The notes under the pieces: generated by a model | Databases searched by the model: none | What the model saw: only the letters and a program-made list of their open reading frames with translations | Told to the model about the DNA's origin: nothing | Part shown: positions 57,112 to 64,000 of the stretch, piece after piece | How positions within the stretch are numbered: the stretch's first letter is position 1 | Layout of the letters: each line of letters begins with the position of its first letter | Program-made: the position numbers and the translations under genes | From: Glandiceps talaboti | Lineage: Eukaryota > Hemichordata > Enteropneusta > Spengelidae | Assembly: GCF_964340395.1 (NCBI RefSeq) | Contig: NC_135553.1 | Span: forward strand, 27,845,449 to 27,909,448 | Length of the DNA stretch: 64,000 nucleotides | Direction: 5' to 3'

Positions 57112-57272
57112 TATTGTATGTATGTATGTATGTATGTATGTATGTATGTGTGTGTGTATTGTATGTATGTGTGTATGTATGTATGTATGTATGTATGTAT
57201 GTATGTATGTATGTGTGTATTGTATGTATGTATGTATGTATGTATGTATGTATGTATGTATGTATGTATGTA

Positions 57273-57320
<48 letters not shown>
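57112..57320. repeat. (GTAT)n then (TA)n microsatellite
   Basis: GTAT with GTGT interruptions to about 57275, then TA. Confidence 0.95.
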
Positions 57321-57325
<5 letters not shown>

Positions 57326-57405
57326 AGGGTAGAAGAAAATCAAGTCGGGTTTTTCGTCTCTACAAGCCTGTTTCGTGAGTAAATCACTCGTCAGGAGATG
57401 TTGAT
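57320..57405 (-). mobile_element. Solo Penelope-type terminal repeat segment
   Basis: Same sequence as the left arm of 27935-28020 (GTTGAGGGTAGAAGAAAATC, AAGTCGGGTTTTTCGTCTCT), bordered on the left by TA repeats like the other copies. Contains the hammerhead motif at 57355-57400. Confidence 0.75.
57355..57400 (-). ncRNA. Hammerhead ribozyme motif (third copy)
   Basis: On the minus strand: CTGACGA, stem II GTGA/TCAC, GAAA, stem III ACA/TGT with GGCT loop, and the GTA cleavage triplet. Identical to the 28023 motif through these core positions. Confidence 0.75.
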
Positions 57406-57475
57406 GTACTGAATATACCTCGTATAAACCGTGTGGTGTAAGGCGGGATTTACCTAGGGTGTTGAGTGGTGCTTT

Positions 57476-57969
<494 letters not shown>

Positions 57970-58122
57970 ATGCATGTGCTGCTGATCCATGTCCCGAGTC
58001 CGATTTGAAAGGACCATGTTATGAAAGACCAAATCCATCGGTAGACAGTGACCCACCGTACTTATGCGAATGTCCAGCTTTATTTCTATACATGGGACCC
58101 CAATGCCTTACATTCAGACCGG
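57970..58122 (+). CDS. EGF-like domain exon, phase 1-1
   Basis: The exon is 153 nt between acceptor CTTTTGCAG and donor CCGG|GTAAGT. It encodes DACAADPCPESDLKGP, CYERPNPSVDSDPPYL, CECPALFLYMGPQC and LTFRPG. Six Cys at residues 3, 8, 17, 33, 35 and 46 have EGF spacing (C-x4-C-x8-C-x15-C-x-C-x10-C), and GPQC matches the GxxC end of EGF modules. A symmetric phase 1-1 exon is typical for shuffled extracellular domains. It lacks a clear calcium-binding consensus. It probably follows the signal-peptide exon at 34740, so the product would be secreted or on the cell surface. The next exon lies beyond the window. Confidence 0.83.
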
Positions 58123-61100
58123 GTAAGTTGTCAATTCCATATATTAGTGACATGGGACCCCGATGCCTGACATTCAGACCGGGTAAGTTGTCAATTCCAT
58201 GTATTTCTATACATGGGACCCCGATGCCTTACATTCAGACCGGGTAAGTTGTCAATTCCATGTATTTCTATACATGGGACCCCAATGCCTTTCATTCAGA
58301 CCGGGTAAGTTGTCAATTCCATGTATTTATATACATGGGACCCCGATGCCTGACATTCAGACCGGGTAAGTTGTCAATTCCATGTATTTCTATACATAGG
58401 ACCCCGATGCCTTACATTCAGACCGGGTAAGTTGTCAATTCCATATATTAGTGACATGGGACCCCGATGCCTTACATTCAGACCGGGTAAGTTATCAATT
58501 CCATGTATTTCTATACATGGGACCCCGATGCCTTACATTCAGACCGGGTAAGTTGTCAATTCCATGTATTTCTATACATGGGACCCCGATGCCTTACATT
58601 CAGACCGGGTAAGTTGTCAATTCCATGTATTAGTGACATGGGACCCCAATGCCTTACATTCAGACCGGGTAAGTTGTCAATTCCGTGTATTTCTATACAT
58701 GGGACCCCGATGCCTTACATTCAGACCGGGTAAGTTATCAATTCCATGTATTTCTATACATGGGACCCCGATGCCTTACATTCAGACCGGGTAAGTTGTC
58801 AATTCCATATATTAGTGACATGGGACCCCGATGCCTTACATTCAGACCGGGTAAGTTATCAATTCCATGTATTTCTATACATGGGACCCCGATGCCTTAC
58901 ATTCAGACCGGGTAAGTTGTCAATTCCATGTATTTCTATACATGGGACCCCAATGCCTTTCATTCAGACCGGGTAAGTTGTCAATTCCATGTATTTATAT
59001 ACATGGGACCCCGATGCCTGACATTCAGACCGGGTAAGTTGTCAATTCCATGTATTTCTATACATGGGACCCCGATGCCTTACATTCAGACCGGGTAAGT
59101 TGTCAATTCCATGTATTTCTATACATGGGACCCCGATGCCTTACATTCAGACCGGGTAAGTTGTCAATTCCATGTATTTCTATACATGGGACCCCGATGC
59201 CTTTCATTCAGACCGGGTAAGTTGTCAATTCCATGTATTTATATACATGGGACCCCGATGCCTGACATTCAGACCGGGTAAGTTGTCAATTCCATGTATT
59301 TCTATACATGGGACCCCGATGCCTTACATTCAGACCGGGTAAGTTGTCAATTCCATGTATTTCTATACATGGGACCCCGATGCCTTACATTCAGACCGGG
59401 TAAGTTGTCAATTCCATGTATTTCTATACATGGGACCCCGATGCCTTACATTCAGACCGGGTAAGTTGTCAATTCCATGTATTAGTGACATGGGACCCCA
59501 ATGCCTTACATTCAGACCGGGTAAGTTGTCAATTCCGTGTATTTCTATACATGGGACCCCGATGCCTTACATTCAGACCGGGTAAGTTATCAATTCCATG
59601 TATTTCTATACATGGGACCCCGATGCCTTACATTCAGACCGGGTAAGTTATCAATTCCATGTATTTCTATACATGGGACCCCGATGCCTTACATTCAGAC
59701 CGGGTAAGTTGTCAATTCCATGTATTAGTGACATGGGACCCCAATGCCTTACATTCAGACCGGGTAAGTTGTCAATTCCATGTATTTCTATACATGGGAC
59801 CCCGATGCCTTACATTCAGACCGGGTAAGTTGTCAATTCCATGTATTTCTATACATGGGACCCCGATGCCTTACATTCAGACCGGGTAAGTTGTCAATTC
59901 CATGTATTTCTATACATGGGACCCCAATGCCTTACATTCAGACCGGGTAAGTTGTCAATTCCATATATTAGTGACATGGGACCCCATGCCTTACATTCAG
60001 ACCGGGTAAGTTGTCAATTCCATGTATTTCTATACATGGGACCCCGATGCCTTACATTCAGACCGGGTAAGTTGTCAATTCCATATATTAGTGACATGGG
60101 ACCCCGATGCCTTACATTCAGACCGGGTAAGTTGTCAATTCCGTATATTAGTGACATGGGACCCCGATGCCTTACATTCAGACCGGGTAAGTTGTCAATT
60201 CCATGTATTTCTATACATGGGACCCCGATACCTTACATTCAGACCGGGTAAGTTGTCAATTCCATATATTAGTGACATGGGACCCCGATGCCTTACATTC
60301 AGACCGGGTAAGTTATCAATTCCATGTATTTCTATACATGGGACCCCGATGCCTTACATTCAGACCGGGTAAGTTGTCAATTCCATATATTAGTGACATG
60401 GGACCCCAATGCCTTACATTCAGACCGGGTAAGTTATCAATTCCATGTATTTCTATACATGGGACCCCGATGCCTTACATTCAGACCGGGTAAGTTATCA
60501 ATTCCATGTATTTCTATACATGGGACCCCGATGCCTTACATTCAGACCGGGTAAGTTGTCAATTCCATATATTAGTGACATGGGACCCCAATGCCTTACA
60601 TTCAGACCGGGTAAGTTATCAATTCCATGTATTTCTATACATGGGACCCCGATGCCTTACATTCAGACCGGGTAAGTTGTCAATTCCATATATTAGTGAC
60701 ATGGGACCCCAATGCCTTACATTCAGACCGGGTAAGTTGTCAATTCCATGTATTTCTATACATGGGACCCCGATGCCTTACATTCAGACCGGGTAAGTTA
60801 TCAATTCCATGTATTTCTATACATGGGACCCCGATGCCTTACATTCAGACCGGGTAAGTTGTCAATTCCATATATTAGTGACATGGGACCCCAATGCCTT
60901 ACATTCAGACCGGGTAAGTTATCAATTCCATGTATTTCTATACATGGGACCCCGATGCCTTACATTCAGACCGGGTAAGTTGTCAATTCCGTATATTAGT
61001 GACATGGGACCCCGATGCCTTACATTCAGACCGGGTAAGTTGTCAATTCCATGTATTTCTATACATGGGACCCCGATACCTTACATTCAGACCGGGTAAG

Positions 61101-64000
61101 TTGTCAATTCCATATATTAGTGACATGGGACCCCGATGCCTTACATTCAGACCGGGTAAGTTATCAATTCCATGTATTTCTATACATGGGACCCCGATGC
61201 CTTACATTCAGACCGGGTAAGTTGTCAATTCCATGTATTTCTATACATGGGACCCCGATGCCTTACATTCAGACCGGGTAAGTTGTCAATTCCATGTATT
61301 TCTATACATGGGACTCCGATGCCTTACATTCAGACCGGGTAAGTTGTCAATTCCATGTATTTCTATACATGGGACCCCGATGCCTCACATTCAGACCGGG
61401 TAAGTTGTCAATTCCATATATTAGTGACATGGGACCCCGATGCCTTACATTCAGACCGGGTAAGTTGTCAATTCCATGTATTTCTATACATGGGACCCCG
61501 ATGCCTTACATTCAGACCGGGTAAGTTGTCAATTCCATGTATTAGTGACATGGGACCCCGATGCCTTACATTCAGACCGGGTAAGTTGTCAATTCCATAT
61601 ATTAGTGACATGGGACTCCGATGCCTTACATTCAGACCGGGTAAGTTGTCAATTCCATGTATTTCTATACATGGGACCCCGATGCCTTACATTCAGACCG
61701 GGTAAGTTATCAATTCCATGTATTTCTATATATGGGACCCCGATGCCTTACATTCAGACCGGGTAAGTTGTCAATTCCATGTATTTCTATACATGGGACC
61801 CCGATGCCTTACATTCAGACCGGGTAAGTTGTCAATTCCATGTATTTCTATACATGGGACCCCAATGCCTTACATTCAGACCGGGTAAGTTGTCAATTCC
61901 ATATATTAGTGACATGGGACCCCGATGCCTTACATTCAGACCGGGTAAGTTATCAATTCCATGTATTTCTATACATGGGACCCCGATGCCTTACATTCAG
62001 ACCGGGTAAGTTGTCAATTCCATATATTAGTGACATGGGACTCCGATGCCTTACATTCAGACCGGGTAAGTTGTCAATTCCATGTATTTCTATACATGGG
62101 ACCCCGATGCCTTACATTCAGACCGGGTAAGTTGTCAATTCCATGTATTTCTATACATGGGACCCCGATGCCTGACATTCAGACCGGGTAAGTTGTCAAT
62201 TCCATGTATTTCTATACATGGGACCCCAATGCCTAACATTCAGACCGGGTAAGTTGTCAATTCCATATATTAGTGACATGGGACCCCGATGCCTTACATT
62301 CAGACCGGGTAAGTTGTCAATTCCATGTATTTCTATACATGGGACCCCGATGCCTTACATTCAGACCGGGTAAGTTATCAATTCCATGTATTTCTATATA
62401 TGGGACCCCGATGCCTTACATTCAGACCGGGTAAGTTGTCAATTCCATGTATTTCTATACATGGGACCCCGATGCCTTACATTCAGACCAGGTAAGTTGT
62501 CAATTCCATATATTAGTGACATGGGACTCCGATGCCTTACATTCAGACCGGGTAAGTTGTCAATTCCATGTATTTCTATACATGGGACCCCGATGCCTTA
62601 CATTCAGACCGGGTAAGTTGTCAATTCCATGTATTTCTATACATGGGACCCCGATGCCTTACATTCAGACCGGGTAAGTTGTCAATTCCATGTATTTCTA
62701 TACATGGGACCCCGATGCCTTACATTCAGACCGGGTAAGTTGTCAATTCCATGTATTTCTATACATGGGACCCCGATGCCTGACATTCAGACCGGGTAAG
62801 TTGTCAATTCCGTATATTAGTGACATGGGACCCCGATGCCTTACATTCAGACCGGGTAAGTTGTCAATTCCATGTATTTCTATACATGGGACCCCGATGC
62901 CTTACATTCAGACCGGGTAAGTTGTCAATTCCATGTATTTCTATACATGGGACCCCGATGCCTTACATTCAGACCGGGTAAGTTGTCAATTCCATGTATT
63001 TCTATACATGGGACCCCGATGCCTTACATTCAGACCGGGTAAGTTGTCAATTCCATGTATTTCTATACATGGGACCCCGATGCCTTACATTCAGACCGGG
63101 TAAGTTGTCAATTCCATGTATTTCTATACATGGGACCCCGATGCCTTACATTCAGACCGGGTAAGTTGTCAATTCCATGTATTTCTATACATGGGACCTC
63201 GATGCCTTACATTCAGACCGGGTAAGTTGTCAATTCCATGTATTTCTATACATGGGACCCCGATGCCTTACATTCAGACCGGGTAAGTTGTCAATTCCAT
63301 GTATTTCTATACATGGGACCCCGATGCCTTACATTCAGACCGGGTAAGTTGTCAATTCCATGTATTTCTATACATGGGACCCCGATGCCTTACATTCAGA
63401 CCGGGTAAGTTGTCAATTCCATGTATTTCTATACATGGGACCCCGATGCCTTACATTCAGACCGGGTAAGTTGTCAATTCCATGTATTTCTATACATGGG
63501 ACCCCGATGCCTTACATTCAGACCGGGTAAGTTGTCAATTCCATATATTAGTGACATGGGACTCCGATGCCTTACATTCAGACCGGGTAAGTTGTCAATT
63601 CCATGTATTTCTATACATGGGACCCCGATGCCTTACATTCAGACCGGGTAAGTTGTCAATTCCATGTATTTCTATACATGGGACCCCGATGCCTTACATT
63701 CAGACCGGGTAAGTTGTCAATTCCATGTATTTCTATACATGGGACCCCGATGCCTTACATTCAGACCGGGTAAGTTGTCAATTCCATGTATTTCTATACA
63801 TGGGACCCCGATGCCTTACATTCAGACCGGGTAAGTTGTCAATTCCATGTATTTCTATACATGGGACCTCGATGCCTTACATTCAGACCGGGTAAGTTGT
63901 CAATTCCATGTATTTCTATACATGGGACCCCGATGCCTTACATTCAGACCGGGTAAGTTGTCAATTCCATGTATTTCTATACATGGGACCCCGATGCCTT
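58080..64000 (+). repeat. 60/61-bp array copying the EGF exon end and its 5' splice site, 97 complete donors
   Basis: The unit runs ATTTCTATACATGGGACCCC, GATGCCTTACATTCAGACCG, GGTAAGTTGTCAATTCCATG, T (61 bp). About 25 units have ATTAGTGACATGGG instead (60 bp), and one is 59 bp. Donor positions from 58123 to 63953 fit 96 intervals exactly. Each unit contains the last 40 or so coding bases of the EGF exon, including the sixth Cys codon, plus the intron start GTAAGTT. Variation is limited to a few positions (CCCCG/CCCCA/CTCCG, CTTAC/CTGAC/CTTTC, CATGT/CATAT/CGTAT, GTTGTC/GTTATC). The array continues off the right edge. Confidence 0.96.

Noticed and set aside
58203-63712. Dozens of 76-136-codon frames with MGPRCLTFRPGKLSIP repeats
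   Set aside because: Shadows of the 60/61-bp array. 61-bp units change frame each time, so no long protein is possible, and each unit contains a splice donor.

Overview
The window looks like nuclear DNA of a marine invertebrate, most likely a cephalochordate (lancelet). It is AT-rich. It has short coding exons with GT/AG boundaries separated by long introns, very dense microsatellites and minisatellites, many degraded non-LTR retrotransposons (one carrying a 2A-like peptide), Penelope-like remnants with hammerhead ribozyme motifs, and many inverted-repeat (foldback/MITE) elements. The lancelet assignment is an inference from this repeat style, not proven. No rRNA, tRNA or CRISPR was recognised.

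Layout. 1-1646: minus-strand LINE carrying 2A and ORF1, fused in frame to an endonuclease fragment. 1756-3020: 55-bp minisatellite, 23 copies. 3568-9973: a plus-strand protein-kinase-like gene in five exons that join in frame to 411 codons. Its second intron holds a LINE reverse-transcriptase gene that is itself split by a 1.9-kb insertion, and its third intron starts with a 37-bp minisatellite. 10-20 kb: tandem and inverted repeats, including a palindrome of about 2.3 kb (14.56-16.82 kb), a Penelope-like RT fragment, and an old dispersed repeat that recurs inverted at 53.7-54.6 kb. 20.6-26.2 kb: two LINE fragments (one split by a 682-bp element with perfect 70-bp inverted termini) and a hAT-like element. 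27.9-28.1 kb: a palindrome with one hammerhead motif on each strand. 34.74 kb: a signal-peptide exon, probably the start of a secreted-protein gene. 36-57 kb: mostly repeats, including nested foldbacks at 53.3-56.7 kb. 57.97-58.12 kb: an EGF-like exon, phase-compatible with the signal-peptide exon. 58.08 kb to the right edge: a 60/61-bp array with 97 complete copies of that exon's 3' end and 5' splice site.

Two host genes can be argued for: the kinase-like gene and a secreted EGF-domain protein with an intron of up to 23 kb. In both, a minisatellite has grown from a 5' splice site, so every repeat unit carries a consensus donor. Almost everything else is mobile-element or repeat DNA in introns or between genes.
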